From positions 1 to 64,000 of the IMG/VR virus record IMGVR_UViG_3300010883_000011: a stretch of 64,000 nucleotides of DNA. One strand, given 5' to 3'. Every line of letters begins with the position of its first letter. Within the stretch, counting starts at the first letter, position 1. The position numbers and the translations under genes are program-made. The DNA comes from a virus. Below the pieces are notes generated by a model. It searched no databases and was not told where the DNA came from. It saw only the letters and a list, made by a program, of their open reading frames with translations. Of this stretch, positions 32,798 through 43,612 are shown piece by piece.

Positions 32798-33073
32798 ATG
32801 GAAGACATGCTCGATCTGACAATCGATCAGATTCAGTTTGTCTCTCACTCAATAGTGTCTCACAAGGTGTGGCAACTGAACTTGGTGTTAGAGCCGATTT
32901 CTCAGGCTCTTGATTCTGGATTCAACAAGGGGAAGGTGAAAGGCAAAAAAAACCAGAGACGCCAGACGCCAAGCAAGGCGCAGTCAGAGAAAACCATGAC
33001 TCCTGAACAACAAGATGCGCGTCTGTCGCTCCAGCTTCAAATGATGGGGATGCCAATACACGACCCCAAATAG
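32798..33073 (+). CDS. Tail chaperone frameshift extension (gpT-like)
   Basis: 91 residues from the only in-frame ATG, but protein-like sequence in this frame continues upstream of it (TWEEVYQLAGG), so it is probably made only as the C-terminal part of a frameshifted fusion. TMEDMLDLTIDQIQFV is typical of the T domain that contacts the tape measure. The C-terminus is Lys/Gln-rich. It ends 62 bases before the tape measure gene. Confidence 0.65.
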   Translation: MEDMLDLTIDQIQFVSHSIVSHKVWQLNLVLEPISQALDSGFNKGKVKGKKNQRRQTPSKAQSEKTMTPEQQDARLSLQLQMMGMPIHDPK

Positions 33074-33135
33074 CGCAAATCGTTCGGGCTAAAGACCACC
33101 GCACGATATGATAGTTCTGCGCTATTGGGAAAGAC

Positions 33136-36100
33136 ATGCCAACTTCTGAAACTATTGCTCAACTTGCCGTCCGACTGGTCATGGAGGACCAGGACTTTCA
33201 GCGCAAGCTGACAGCAGCGCAGACCTCTACCACCAAGTTCAGCGGAGGCATCAAGAAGCTCGGCAACATGCTCGGCACCGTCTTGAAGCGGGCATTTGCA
33301 GCCGCAGCGGCATCGATGGCTGCATTTAGCGCCGCAACAATCGTTACCGGGGCGCGGTTTGAATACGAGATTCGAAAAGTTGCCGCGATCAGCAAAGATG
33401 GTTCTGACCGTATAGGGGATCTGACAGATAAGGCGCGAGAGCTTGGTTCCCAAACCTCGTTCTCGGCTACCCAAGCCGCCGAGGCCATGCTGAACTTCTC
33501 GCGTGCTGGTATGTCGACAGTCGACATCCTAAGCGCCACCCGCCCGGCCCTGTTGCTGGCCGAAGCTACTGCGTCCGATATGACGCTGGCAACGGAATCG
33601 ATGGCTGCGGCTCTTAAGGTTTTCAACCTCACAGGGGATCAGGGTACCAGAGTAGCAGACGTATTTTCAGCCACGCTACGCAACAGTCTGTTCAACCTAC
33701 AGGGCCTCACGGACGGTATGAAGTATGCCGGTGTCGCGGGTTCTGCTTTCGGCATTAGCCTTGAGGAAACCGCTGCTGCACTGGCCACCTTTAGAAACCA
33801 GGGGCTTGAGGCGTCACAGGCCGGCGTGTATTTCCGGGCGATGCTGGCGAAGGCTGCCAACGTCACCCCGAAAGCTAGCGCGGCTTTGTCGGAGCTTGGC
33901 CTAACTGCACGCGACATCAACCCAGAGCTTCACGACTTTTCAACGATCATGCAGACTCTTGGGGACTCGGGAATCTCAGCCTCACAGGGCATGAGGATCT
34001 TTGGGCAACGAGCCGGCGCGTCGGTCGCAAACATTGCACAACAGTTTCAGGCCGGGGCTACCGACTTTCACGACATCACGGATTCAATCAGTGAGTCTGC
34101 CGGGGAGACGGAACGCATTTGGGAAGAGATGACCGATACGGTTCAGTATCAGTCCATCGTCGCAAAGTCGGCGTTCCAGGAGCTAATGCTCACGGTCTTT
34201 GACGTGTGGGGTGGTCAACTCAAAGAACTGTTCATGGCCCTCACGGATGTCATCAACTTCACGTCGATGTATATCCAAATGCAAACGACGCAGATGAAAA
34301 AGGACTTCGATGGTTCTCTTGGTTCTGTGATCGATATGCTGAAGAACAACAAGGAGGAAATCGCAGTAGGGTTCGTGAAGCTCTTGACCGTAATGGCGGA
34401 TGTGTTCGCGTGGACAATCAAGATCATTCCGCATCTGGACAACATCTTCCGCATACTCTTTTCGATCTTTGTGGGGCTCAAGGTCACGGGCTTCGTGACC
34501 GCTATTTACACAGCCGTCATTCCCGCGCTGGCGGCTGCTGGGACGGCGGCTGCGTTCTGGGCAACGGCGGTGAACATAGCGACGTTCGGGGCGGCTGCGC
34601 TGGCTGGTGGAGTGATTGCCTTCGGTGTTGCCATGAGCGTGACAAGCGGCATGGTCAACGAGGCCGGTGGGGAGGTAGAAAGCCTGCGGTCGACCATGGC
34701 GGCTCTTGCCAGAGAAACAGAGAAACGGGAGTTCCATAACGAAGACGAATGGAACACGCTGATCTCAGACACCAAGACGCACACCCAGGAGGTTCGCGCA
34801 CAACTGATCGAGCAGGGAAATCTCAATCGGGCTCTGGATCGAGAGCTACAAATTCTTCTTCAACTGAATCCCGCAGAAGCGGAACGAATGCGACTCAATG
34901 GTCAGCTATTCGAATCCGAGGGACGACTCATCACTGTTCGTCAGGCGCTCATAAGTGGCGACGAAGCACAGTTGGCCGCGCTTGAAGCCAACAGGACAGC
35001 GATGGTTGAAAACATCGCCGGCCTGGAAGCCGAACGCCAGATGATGAACTACCGCCTCGCTGATATGCGGAGCATTCATGGAGCGCGTGTAGAAGAAGGC
35101 GATGTAACCGCGAACATGCTGCAACTGTTCAAGTTGGAGTACAACTCCGTTGAGGAGGTCAACGCGGCGCATAAGGCCCTACGGGACTCCATCGTGGCCG
35201 AGGGTCAGGCGTATCTGAACCTTGAGCAACAGATCGAGGCTGTCAACCAAAGCATCGCCGAGCAACAAGCCGCGAGAAAGAAGCTGGCTGGCGAAAGGGC
35301 CTCTGCCGATGCTGCGCGTGCTTGGGCGAAACTGCAAAAAGATCGAATTTCAGCCGCCGAGAAAAGAGCCAAGATCGAAGCGGCACTTGAAGAGCGGGGC
35401 ACGCTTGCCGGAGCCACTGCTCTTGAAACCTTCAAGCATCAGCTAAACGAAAGAACAGCAGCCATCACAACGCAGATTCAGGAAGAGATGAATCTGTACC
35501 ATGGACGCCGTGGTAGCCAAGAGAAGCTGCTGGAGCTTGAGGTTGAGTTTTATCGCCTCGCTGATCTGGAAAGATCAACGAGTCGCCAAGAGATCCTGGC
35601 CGAAATGGACTCCCAGGAAGCGGAGTTCTCCCGGAACCGTAAGGGCGACATTCAGGACGAGAAAAATGCCATTCTCACCCGCTATACAGAAGAACTGGAC
35701 GCCATAGACGAATTGCACGCCAAGGCGCAGGCAACAATCGACGCGCAAAGCGACATGAACGTCGATCATTTTGCGGAATCAATGGCGTTGGCTAAAGAGA
35801 CATCGGCACACCGCGAAGAAGCCGCCACCACCGTAGCCATACAGCTTTCCCGTCTCGACAGGGATCAACATGCTCTCGCGCAATCGGAAATCGCGGGGCT
35901 TACAGAGGGGAGACTCGATCAGACCAAGGCACTGGAACAGGAATATCGAGATTTCGTCTATTCGCTCCAGGTCAACGGCTATCAACTCTCACAGGAAGAA
36001 CAGCAACGAATAGCCGACGAATTTCTAAAGCGACGACAGGCGCGAGAACTGCAAATCGCCGACAACGTCCGAGCCATCACAGGGGAGGAGTTGAGTTGGC

Positions 36101-37866
36101 GTGAGCAGGCGCAGCGCGAGTATTCAGACTGGGACAAAGAAAACTCGGACGCTACAGAGGAGCAGAAAGAAACCGCCAGAAAGGCGTTGATGAAGAAGTT
36201 TCTTTCTGAAGAGCTACGAGAGCGTCTTGCGAAGCTGAAGAAGTACGCTGGTGCAGCTATCGCTGTTTTCAAGACGATAGCGAAAGCTGGGGCAGCGGTC
36301 TTCAAGGGCTTGGCGTCAGCGTCGCAGGCGGTATTCGGGCTCTTTCAGTCGATTTCTGGATTCTCGTTCAACCTTGTTGGGATGATTGGCGACCTCACAT
36401 CTGCGGCGCAAGAAGCCGGTGGCGCGTTCAACATCACCGAACAAGCGCAAACCATGGTCGATGACATGGTTGGCGGCGCGATCACCATGATGGAAATGTT
36501 TGTCGCTGGCGCTCCTATCTTGATCGCACGACTCGCAGAAAGCATTCCCGAGCTTATGCGAAAATTCGCTGCCGCCTTGCCACAAATCGTCCGGGCTCTT
36601 GCGAACGGTGTCCCAAACGTTCTTAGAGCAATCGCAAGCAACATCGGAATCGTGATCGACGCGCTCGCGTCCTCCATCCCGATCTTGATGCGTGGGGTGG
36701 GAGAGGCAATCCCCATTGTGGTCACTGCGATTGTCGAGGCTGTTCCGCAGATCATCTCGGCGATTCTTGAAGCGTTGCCTGCGGTGTTGTCCACCATTCA
36801 AGATGCCATTGGCCCGCTTATCGAAGCGATAGTGGGAGCGGTTGTTCAAATCGTCGCGGCGATTCCAGAAATCATCACCATGCTCTTGGCGTCTCTACCA
36901 GCGATCATTGTAACGCTCATGGATGGGGTCACAGAGATCATACGTTCCGTCATCGAGGCGTTGCCGCTTATCATCCTCGCTATTGTTGAGTCGTTTCCCT
37001 ACATTATTCGGGCGTTGATGGAGGGGCTCGTCGGGCTTGTAGTCATGCTTGTGGAGATGATTCCGGTTCTCATCGCCGAGATCATTAGCCTGATACCGGA
37101 GATTGTCCTTGCGCTCATCATGTCGATTAGCGAGATCATGACCGCTCTTGTTCTTGCGGTACCAGATCTCATTATCGCGCTCGTACAAGCCATTCCTGTG
37201 ATTATGGTGGCCCTGGTTGCGGCGATTCCAGAAATAGTCATGGCGCTCGTTTTCGGCATCGTCGGTTCCATCGGGCAAATTATCAGCGCGTTGGTGGTGG
37301 GCGTGATTGGCCGCATACCGGAGATCTTGGCAGAGGTCTGGCTGGGACTGATGGACCTTCTCTACAATGCCTGGGACAACATCATGGTCCGCATCAGGGA
37401 GTTTTTCGATAAGTATCTCGGATGGATCACAAATGTTTTCGGCGGAGGAGAAGACGGCGAAAAGGGAATGATAGGTAAGGCGTGGGACGCGACCGTCGAT
37501 GGCCTTAAATCCGCAGGCGAGAAAATGGCTGGCTGGTTTAGCTACAGCGGGATTGATTATGTCCCAGCCACCATGCGTGTCACGGTCCATCCGGGTGAAG
37601 CTGTGGTACCAGCCGACCGCAACGCCAGAGGCGGGAAGTCGGGCCAGGGCGACCCCGCTACGCCGGGATATGGCCCCCCATCCGGCGGTGGGCAATCACA
37701 ACCAATAGACATCGCAATCATGGCAGAGGGTAGGCTGTTAGATGCTGTCCAGGTAACCGCTATGCAGCGTGGACATGCTCCCAAGATCACCCGCGAGCTT
37801 CGGCGTCAGAGCGGCGTGAAAGTGGGATTCAATCGCGGTAAGTTTCAATCTTGGAGTAAAGCCTAA
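33136..37866 (+). CDS. Tape measure protein
   Basis: A 1576-residue protein, the longest in the window. Residues 80-330 match the TP901-type core (ALKVFNLTGDQGTRVADVF, GMKYAGVAGSAFGISLEETAAAL, GVYFRAMLAKAANV). Hydrophobic helices lie near 430-500, a long coiled coil near 550-1020, then about 300 residues of Pro-punctuated hydrophobic repeats (IPEIIxxL style). It spans the tail and is ejected with DNA. By the usual 0.15 nm per residue, the tail should be about 235 nm long. Confidence 0.9.
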   Translation: MPTSETIAQLAVRLVMEDQDFQRKLTAAQTSTTKFSGGIKKLGNMLGTVLKRAFAAAAASMAAFSAATIVTGARFEYEIRKVAAISKDGSDRIGDLTDKARELGSQTSFSATQAAEAMLNFSRAGMSTVDILSATRPALLLAEATASDMTLATESMAAALKVFNLTGDQGTRVADVFSATLRNSLFNLQGLTDGMKYAGVAGSAFGISLEETAAALATFRNQGLEASQAGVYFRAMLAKAANVTPKASAALSELGLTARDINPELHDFSTIMQTLGDSGISASQGMRIFGQRAGASVANIAQQFQAGATDFHDITDSISESAGETERIWEEMTDTVQYQSIVAKSAFQELMLTVFDVWGGQLKELFMALTDVINFTSMYIQMQTTQMKKDFDGSLGSVIDMLKNNKEEIAVGFVKLLTVMADVFAWTIKIIPHLDNIFRILFSIFVGLKVTGFVTAIYTAVIPALAAAGTAAAFWATAVNIATFGAAALAGGVIAFGVAMSVTSGMVNEAGGEVESLRSTMAALARETEKREFHNEDEWNTLISDTKTHTQEVRAQLIEQGNLNRALDRELQILLQLNPAEAERMRLNGQLFESEGRLITVRQALISGDEAQLAALEANRTAMVENIAGLEAERQMMNYRLADMRSIHGARVEEGDVTANMLQLFKLEYNSVEEVNAAHKALRDSIVAEGQAYLNLEQQIEAVNQSIAEQQAARKKLAGERASADAARAWAKLQKDRISAAEKRAKIEAALEERGTLAGATALETFKHQLNERTAAITTQIQEEMNLYHGRRGSQEKLLELEVEFYRLADLERSTSRQEILAEMDSQEAEFSRNRKGDIQDEKNAILTRYTEELDAIDELHAKAQATIDAQSDMNVDHFAESMALAKETSAHREEAATTVAIQLSRLDRDQHALAQSEIAGLTEGRLDQTKALEQEYRDFVYSLQVNGYQLSQEEQQRIADEFLKRRQARELQIADNVRAITGEELSWREQAQREYSDWDKENSDATEEQKETARKALMKKFLSEELRERLAKLKKYAGAAIAVFKTIAKAGAAVFKGLASASQAVFGLFQSISGFSFNLVGMIGDLTSAAQEAGGAFNITEQAQTMVDDMVGGAITMMEMFVAGAPILIARLAESIPELMRKFAAALPQIVRALANGVPNVLRAIASNIGIVIDALASSIPILMRGVGEAIPIVVTAIVEAVPQIISAILEALPAVLSTIQDAIGPLIEAIVGAVVQIVAAIPEIITMLLASLPAIIVTLMDGVTEIIRSVIEALPLIILAIVESFPYIIRALMEGLVGLVVMLVEMIPVLIAEIISLIPEIVLALIMSISEIMTALVLAVPDLIIALVQAIPVIMVALVAAIPEIVMALVFGIVGSIGQIISALVVGVIGRIPEILAEVWLGLMDLLYNAWDNIMVRIREFFDKYLGWITNVFGGGEDGEKGMIGKAWDATVDGLKSAGEKMAGWFSYSGIDYVPATMRVTVHPGEAVVPADRNARGGKSGQGDPATPGYGPPSGGGQSQPIDIAIMAEGRLLDAVQVTAMQRGHAPKITRELRRQSGVKVGFNRGKFQSWSKA

Positions 37867-40800
37867 TGCCAACGACTCCAGGACCACAGCAGTTCTTCAT
37901 TATGCCTGACCCCTATTTAGTGGGGAAAGACAATGTGACGGCTTTCACCAACGCGTCGGGTTCGTACCCGGCACGGGCGGTGCCCGCGACGACGAATGAA
38001 GGATCTGGCTCCGCGTTCCTCACGGGCACCTACTCGACGCCAGCCGGTTTCAACATTCGTTGCATGGCGAGTGGGGGCGTCTATTCCGGTGGAACATGGG
38101 GATGGAAAGGCTCAAAGGAAACGCCGACGCAAACCTATGTCGCGGTCGATTACAACTCCTACCGCGCAGGCGAATCGGTTGATAGCTTTTTCTATAACTG
38201 GACGGGCTATTGGCGTGGCATGAATGACCTTCGGTATGGTCATGCGTACAACCCGCCAACCTTCACCACCGGAATCGTTCCATACACCGAAAAGTGGTAC
38301 AGCCTGGACGGGTGCTACATCCCGCATCTTCGGCGCGAAATCTACTACATTACGCAATCGTCACTGACCATCACTGCGGCTTATCGCGATGAACCGCATG
38401 TTCCTGGCAACGAGGAAAACTGGACAGTCAAGAACATCACCATCGCAGATACAGGGAACGATTTTTTCGTCGATGAAACCTACCTGGGACGACCGGATTC
38501 CTTTTTCGCAGTTTGCGTATTGCGGGATGGAAAACTACGCATGGCGACGCGCCGTGGTTCAGACATCGACATCTACGAAAGCACGGATGGTCTATCGTGG
38601 TCGAAGATCGCTGATGACATCGTAAACAGGTTCACGACGACACAGTGCCGTCAAGTAGAGCAGGTCTGTCTGGCTGCAAGCGGTGACTGGCTGCGTTTGT
38701 GCTGGGTAGACCACCACAAGGCGGCTTCTGCACCAACAAGCACCTACCCTGTAAGAACCCTAATCAGCGCAGATCGTGGAGCATCTTGGGTAGAGGTAAA
38801 CAACCCGGATGGGGCAGGGGAGATTTTCCCGTTTGAGATTGGTCGTGTCGCGAATCCATATTGCTATACGCTTGTTGCTGCTGACGACGACGCGGGTACC
38901 TTCATTCTGTACGCTGGACAAAGCACAAGCGCGTGTACCGTCTACACAGCGACTCGTGACGAGTCTTGGCTGGAGGCCCCGGAAATAGGTGGGTCGTCTG
39001 GTGTTCTGTTAGTGCATCCCTATTCTGTGGCCTACAACGCTGGCGGGGCGAGAGGGGCGGGCTGGATTTATTTCGTGCGTCATCAGCGCAACTTTGGGAC
39101 GGATTGGGCCAGGAGTGACCAAACCGGGCAAGGTAGCTCTATAGCCCACGCTTGGGACAGCCCGTCCACGGTGGCCTTTTCTGGGTGGGACGATGGCGAC
39201 ACGCTTGAAGTCTGGTTGGTGGACCCGGCAAATATTCGTAGTGCCAAGGGTTGGAAGCGTCTGAAGCAAGACAACAACCACAATGTCTGGGTGCCACGCG
39301 ACAAGTGCAACATCACAGTTGTGAACTGTGGTTCCTACATGGGGATCTCCTGGTCAAACCTGGACAACTTCGCTTATACGCAGGACAACGAGGGTAACTA
39401 TATCGCGTCGGGCGGGTATTTCCGTCTTGGTGGGTGGGATACGCGCCCCATCAAAGAAGCGTTCTCTCCCAAATTCAGTCCGCCTGCTGTCGAGGAAGGT
39501 ATCGCTCTAATGGGCGGTGCTGGGAACATTATTCCTCACCAACCAGGGCATGATCTTTACCGCATCAAGTGGTTCGCGTCGATGGGTATGCCATCGGCTG
39601 GTGGCGACAACTACCCGCTCCCAAATGCGCTCGGTACGATTTACCACGGATGGCCGTGGGAGGAAGTATTGACAGCAGGCGCGGGCGGCTTCGCCTCGAA
39701 TCCTGCCCATCTGTTGATCTACAGCGATACCGTCGTGGGTGGCGGTGACTATCAGTATTTCAAATATAACGGAGCCGAGTCCAACTCACGCGAATCGAAT
39801 AGCTGGACTACTACCAGCACCATAAACGACGCCCCCGGTGGCTCCTGCATCGAATGGGTCTTCAACATGAATGCGGGCGGTGATTGTACTCGTGACGAAG
39901 TTGCCCTAAAAGTGCGCGGGACACCCTGGGCGTGGGGTGGAAGCAACACACACGTCATGATTGAGGCGTACCACGATTCGGGTTGCGTAGCGGTGTGGGA
40001 CACCAGTGCCACTACAGAAGCCACAGCTACAGTCACAGTCGCGGACCCCCTAACTGCCGCTCCCGCAGACAAGATCACTATCGGCGGTATCGACTTGGTG
40101 GGTGTGGTCGGTCCAAGCCTGTTGGCCGACCAGTTTATGGTTGGTGCGAGTGCTGCCGCTTGTGCAACGAATATGGCGAGCGCCATCAATACCGCGACCA
40201 ACAGTTTCACATCTATAGCGACCGCAACATCTGTTGGGAAAGTCCTGACCCTAACCGCAGTACCCACCGGCACAAGCGGAAACTCAACAACCCTAACGGC
40301 TACCGTGGCGGTGGCTGGCGCTCTTGCTCCGTCTGGGGCTACATTTGCTGGCGGTCTTGATACTGCCATGCTCTTTGCCATCACGGGCGACATGGTGAAC
40401 TACTGGTGGACGTTCCGGTTAGTGTTCAGGCCGATCCCAGGCACGAGCGGCACCACTGACGATACGCAGGTGTATTTCGCAGCACGCCGGAACGACCAGA
40501 CATATTGGCGATCTAAGAAGACCGTTGTAACGCCCGCAACTGGTGTCAACCGAATCTCGCAGCACATCTCGTTCGGTCATCACGGTCTGGGGACGGGTGG
40601 AGCCGCCGGCCAGAACATGAGTCGCTGGAAGTCTGTTTCTGTCCTGGGGTTCAGCGATTGTGTGCAGACTGTTGGGACCACCGCTGCCCTATCGGCCCTG
40701 TGGACAACACCAGACAACACACGCGGCCAACTGATGGTTCAAGACCCGGTCTATATCGAGAGTGGGGCGAACGCCCATTGGGTCGGGTTGGGGACATTTG

Positions 40801-41834
40801 AGAACGACCATTTTCTGGCAGAACCGGAGTACAACTTCCATCCAGGCAACGTGTTCCTTCAAAGCCCGCGTGTCCAGTGGCGTTCTACCTCTGACGGTTC
40901 AACCGCATTTGTGGGTTTCCAGGCAGCGTCCGGCAACACCTACCTTTCTTTTGACCACAACGCGTGCGCGGTATTTGGGACTAACGTACCGGAAATCACG
41001 GTTCAGTACGACACCGACTCAACCTTTGCCTCACCACCAGCGACGTTCACGTTGGATGCGAAACTCTACGATGGTCTACGGATCGCATCTTCTGGATATC
41101 AGAAGATCGTTCTGGACACCGGAAACGCCTCGCTACCCTCCGATGGTGAACTGGTTTCGGGTATGCCTCGCCGCACCAGAAACGCGCCAAGTACCACCTA
41201 CATCAAAATTACAACCGGGTCCTACAGCGGAAAGGTGTACCGGATCATGCGACAAGTCGGTCAAACGACTCTTCACATCGATGATGTTGGAACCCCGTTT
41301 GCATCACTCGCGGGTCAAAGCTGCTTGATCTTCGGTGACCGGGCGTCTGTCGTTTATGGTAGCGGTGTTGATTCATACCCGTACATGCGTCTGTCGATAA
41401 CCGCGACAGAGACTGCGGAGGACTACTACAAAATCGGAACGGTAGTCGCGGGGATCTCGCTGCCCATTTCGGTTCCGATGGATTGGGCATTCCAAAACGC
41501 GCAGCAGCCAAACATCACCGAATACAGAACAAGAAGCGCGGTGAGGTGGGGGTTTGTAGAGGGGCCGCCTCAACGCGTAATCAGTGGGCGCGTGATCGGC
41601 GATGTCCAACAATGGCGCGTAAAGTTCAGGCGCTTGCTACAACAAACAGCGGAGTATTCCAATCGATGTCTCGCGTTGTGTCTGGATGACCAGCAGCTAA
41701 ACCATCAGGACTCATTGATTCTTGGCTATGTCTCAAGCGGCGGCGATCTGGACAATGCCGCATGGTACCTGGACAGTGCTGGCACCTGGAGGTCCGCTGG
41801 GGATATCTCAATCCAGTTTGACGAGGATGTGTAA
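37866..41834 (+). CDS. Large tail-tip or spike protein
   Basis: A 1322-residue protein, its ATG overlapping the tape measure stop by one base. Residues 220-310 contain SADRGASW, an Asp-box-like motif of BNR/sialidase propellers, and a shorter STDGLSW. Residues 705-820 form a Thr/Ala-rich beta domain (ADKITIGGIDLVG). The C-terminus is beta-rich. The position right after the tape measure fits a distal tail or host-recognition protein, possibly with sugar-binding or hydrolytic ability; no catalytic site is established. Confidence 0.65.
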   Translation: MPTTPGPQQFFIMPDPYLVGKDNVTAFTNASGSYPARAVPATTNEGSGSAFLTGTYSTPAGFNIRCMASGGVYSGGTWGWKGSKETPTQTYVAVDYNSYRAGESVDSFFYNWTGYWRGMNDLRYGHAYNPPTFTTGIVPYTEKWYSLDGCYIPHLRREIYYITQSSLTITAAYRDEPHVPGNEENWTVKNITIADTGNDFFVDETYLGRPDSFFAVCVLRDGKLRMATRRGSDIDIYESTDGLSWSKIADDIVNRFTTTQCRQVEQVCLAASGDWLRLCWVDHHKAASAPTSTYPVRTLISADRGASWVEVNNPDGAGEIFPFEIGRVANPYCYTLVAADDDAGTFILYAGQSTSACTVYTATRDESWLEAPEIGGSSGVLLVHPYSVAYNAGGARGAGWIYFVRHQRNFGTDWARSDQTGQGSSIAHAWDSPSTVAFSGWDDGDTLEVWLVDPANIRSAKGWKRLKQDNNHNVWVPRDKCNITVVNCGSYMGISWSNLDNFAYTQDNEGNYIASGGYFRLGGWDTRPIKEAFSPKFSPPAVEEGIALMGGAGNIIPHQPGHDLYRIKWFASMGMPSAGGDNYPLPNALGTIYHGWPWEEVLTAGAGGFASNPAHLLIYSDTVVGGGDYQYFKYNGAESNSRESNSWTTTSTINDAPGGSCIEWVFNMNAGGDCTRDEVALKVRGTPWAWGGSNTHVMIEAYHDSGCVAVWDTSATTEATATVTVADPLTAAPADKITIGGIDLVGVVGPSLLADQFMVGASAAACATNMASAINTATNSFTSIATATSVGKVLTLTAVPTGTSGNSTTLTATVAVAGALAPSGATFAGGLDTAMLFAITGDMVNYWWTFRLVFRPIPGTSGTTDDTQVYFAARRNDQTYWRSKKTVVTPATGVNRISQHISFGHHGLGTGGAAGQNMSRWKSVSVLGFSDCVQTVGTTAALSALWTTPDNTRGQLMVQDPVYIESGANAHWVGLGTFENDHFLAEPEYNFHPGNVFLQSPRVQWRSTSDGSTAFVGFQAASGNTYLSFDHNACAVFGTNVPEITVQYDTDSTFASPPATFTLDAKLYDGLRIASSGYQKIVLDTGNASLPSDGELVSGMPRRTRNAPSTTYIKITTGSYSGKVYRIMRQVGQTTLHIDDVGTPFASLAGQSCLIFGDRASVVYGSGVDSYPYMRLSITATETAEDYYKIGTVVAGISLPISVPMDWAFQNAQQPNITEYRTRSAVRWGFVEGPPQRVISGRVIGDVQQWRVKFRRLLQQTAEYSNRCLALCLDDQQLNHQDSLILGYVSSGGDLDNAAWYLDSAGTWRSAGDISIQFDEDV

Positions 41835-43612
41835 TGGCGACAACTCCCGCGAATAGGCGAGGGGCTATCGTCGAACAATGGAGGGAGCGTTGGTATGGAC
41901 CGCATGGTCGCTTCAATAGCGACTGGACGCTGATCCTCAACGAAGACCCGGTTCTAGACACTGTTTCTATGTGTATTGATCTGGTGTTCGGGCCAAACAT
42001 ACGTCTACGCGTCTCGACTAAGCCGCTCACCCTCAAGGACGTTCTTCGGACAGGTGATCCGAAACGTGGCTATCTCCCGTTATTGATGGAGGAGCCATCT
42101 ATCACGATGGACTACTCTATCGGAAGTGGCGCGGCATCCTTGCGTTCATTTAGTATCAGCGTGAGCGAGCAGCTTCTCGATCCGTGGGACATCATTCGAA
42201 AGGGAGGGATGCTCGCTGGTTGGGCAGAGGTATTCCTGGCTCAAGACGGAATGAACTTTGAAGATCGATTCGTCATAATGCGTGGAGACATGGCGGGGGG
42301 AATCACGTTCGGTGGGGTAGACGAAATGCTGGAAGTCGAGATCGTAGATCCATCACTCACCATCGACTACAGCATCACGCCCTATGTCTGTTATCGTAAA
42401 AATGAAACCTCTACATCAATGCCAGACGCCAACTTCGGTGACCTTCCAGACGAGGCTGTTGGGCAACGCTTTCCGTTGATCATAAATGGCTATCCCTTCA
42501 CGGAGTGTCTGCGTCTTGATAGGTCGGACTATCCGATGTTCATGGCCTGCCTTGGAACCAAATTTGCCAGCACGACGCTCTATATAGACGGGGTTGTCAG
42601 TGGAAGTTTGTCGCTTTCGGCATCAACATCACTGGATGGCATCGTGTTTCTTTCTGTGCAGTCTTCTGCGGCCATGCCGCTTGACGACACACAAACCGTT
42701 CACGCGAGCCTTGTTGCTACCGACGACCCAAAAGACGCCATTGACTGTATTCGCTACTTAGTGGAGACATGGAGCCTTATGGGCCCCGCTGGAACCAATG
42801 ACGAATTGTTCGAATTGGCGAAGGCGAAATTCCCAGCCACCGGGTACCCATTCATTCTCATAAATGGTTCCAGCACAAATAATGGCGCGAAGGCGCTTGA
42901 GTACATTGAGTCTACGTTGTGTGGCGAATTTCCGATGATAAGCATGACTTATTTTGGGGGAGGCTACGGTCCCATCGTGACGGACAGACGTAGCAAGTTG
43001 ATTCGCGGGCGATTTGTCGTTGGGCAGTATCCATTCGTTGACCGCAATACCGCGTTTCAAGAAACCTCTAAGAGTGAACTCTACAACCGTTTCGTTATCA
43101 AGTATAAATACAACGCGATGGACGATACCTGGGGTGGGGCTATCGTGCGCGACCCGTCAAACAGCAGCTTCTGTTTGTTGTCAGAGGCTATGACAGGGCC
43201 ACGCGACTACGCAACAATGGAATGCATCACTGTTCATGATGACAGCACGGCTGGCTACATAGCGGATTGGCTCGTGACACACTTCGCGGTTCCGAGCTAC
43301 TACGTCGAATATGATTGCTACGGTGGGGCGCTCATGGCTTTACGCCTTGGCGACAACATCAAGATCCTTGAGCCAGACATTCACGAAACCGATTATCTGG
43401 ATGCGACTGTCGAGAAGATAGAATACTCCTCCGGTAAATGCGTCGTTGGAATCAGGCTGTGGGTTCTCTACCCGGATCTTGGAGGAGCCTCGACTACTGG
43501 TCTAACCATTGGTGGAAAAGAAGAAGAAGACGAAGAGGGGGTAGGGGGTGAGGAAAAGAAAGCGCAAGAAGTCGATGAATACATCACCGGAGACTGGTTC
43601 ACGGGGTGGTAA
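41834..43612 (+). CDS. Tail-tip/baseplate hub-like protein
   Basis: A 592-residue protein starting at the overlapping stop of the previous gene. It has mixed beta/alpha sequence without signal peptide and an acidic Glu/Gly-rich region (KEEEDEEGVGGEEKK) near the end. The order tape measure, large tip protein, this gene suggests a hub or Tal-like component. No catalytic motif recognised. Confidence 0.6.
   Translation: MATTPANRRGAIVEQWRERWYGPHGRFNSDWTLILNEDPVLDTVSMCIDLVFGPNIRLRVSTKPLTLKDVLRTGDPKRGYLPLLMEEPSITMDYSIGSGAASLRSFSISVSEQLLDPWDIIRKGGMLAGWAEVFLAQDGMNFEDRFVIMRGDMAGGITFGGVDEMLEVEIVDPSLTIDYSITPYVCYRKNETSTSMPDANFGDLPDEAVGQRFPLIINGYPFTECLRLDRSDYPMFMACLGTKFASTTLYIDGVVSGSLSLSASTSLDGIVFLSVQSSAAMPLDDTQTVHASLVATDDPKDAIDCIRYLVETWSLMGPAGTNDELFELAKAKFPATGYPFILINGSSTNNGAKALEYIESTLCGEFPMISMTYFGGGYGPIVTDRRSKLIRGRFVVGQYPFVDRNTAFQETSKSELYNRFVIKYKYNAMDDTWGGAIVRDPSNSSFCLLSEAMTGPRDYATMECITVHDDSTAGYIADWLVTHFAVPSYYVEYDCYGGALMALRLGDNIKILEPDIHETDYLDATVEKIEYSSGKCVVGIRLWVLYPDLGGASTTGLTIGGKEEEDEEGVGGEEKKAQEVDEYITGDWFTGW

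Noticed and set aside
34206-34739. 177-residue open frame inside the tape measure gene
   Set aside because: Out-of-frame Cys/Trp/His-rich sequence within an intact tape measure; no ribosome site.
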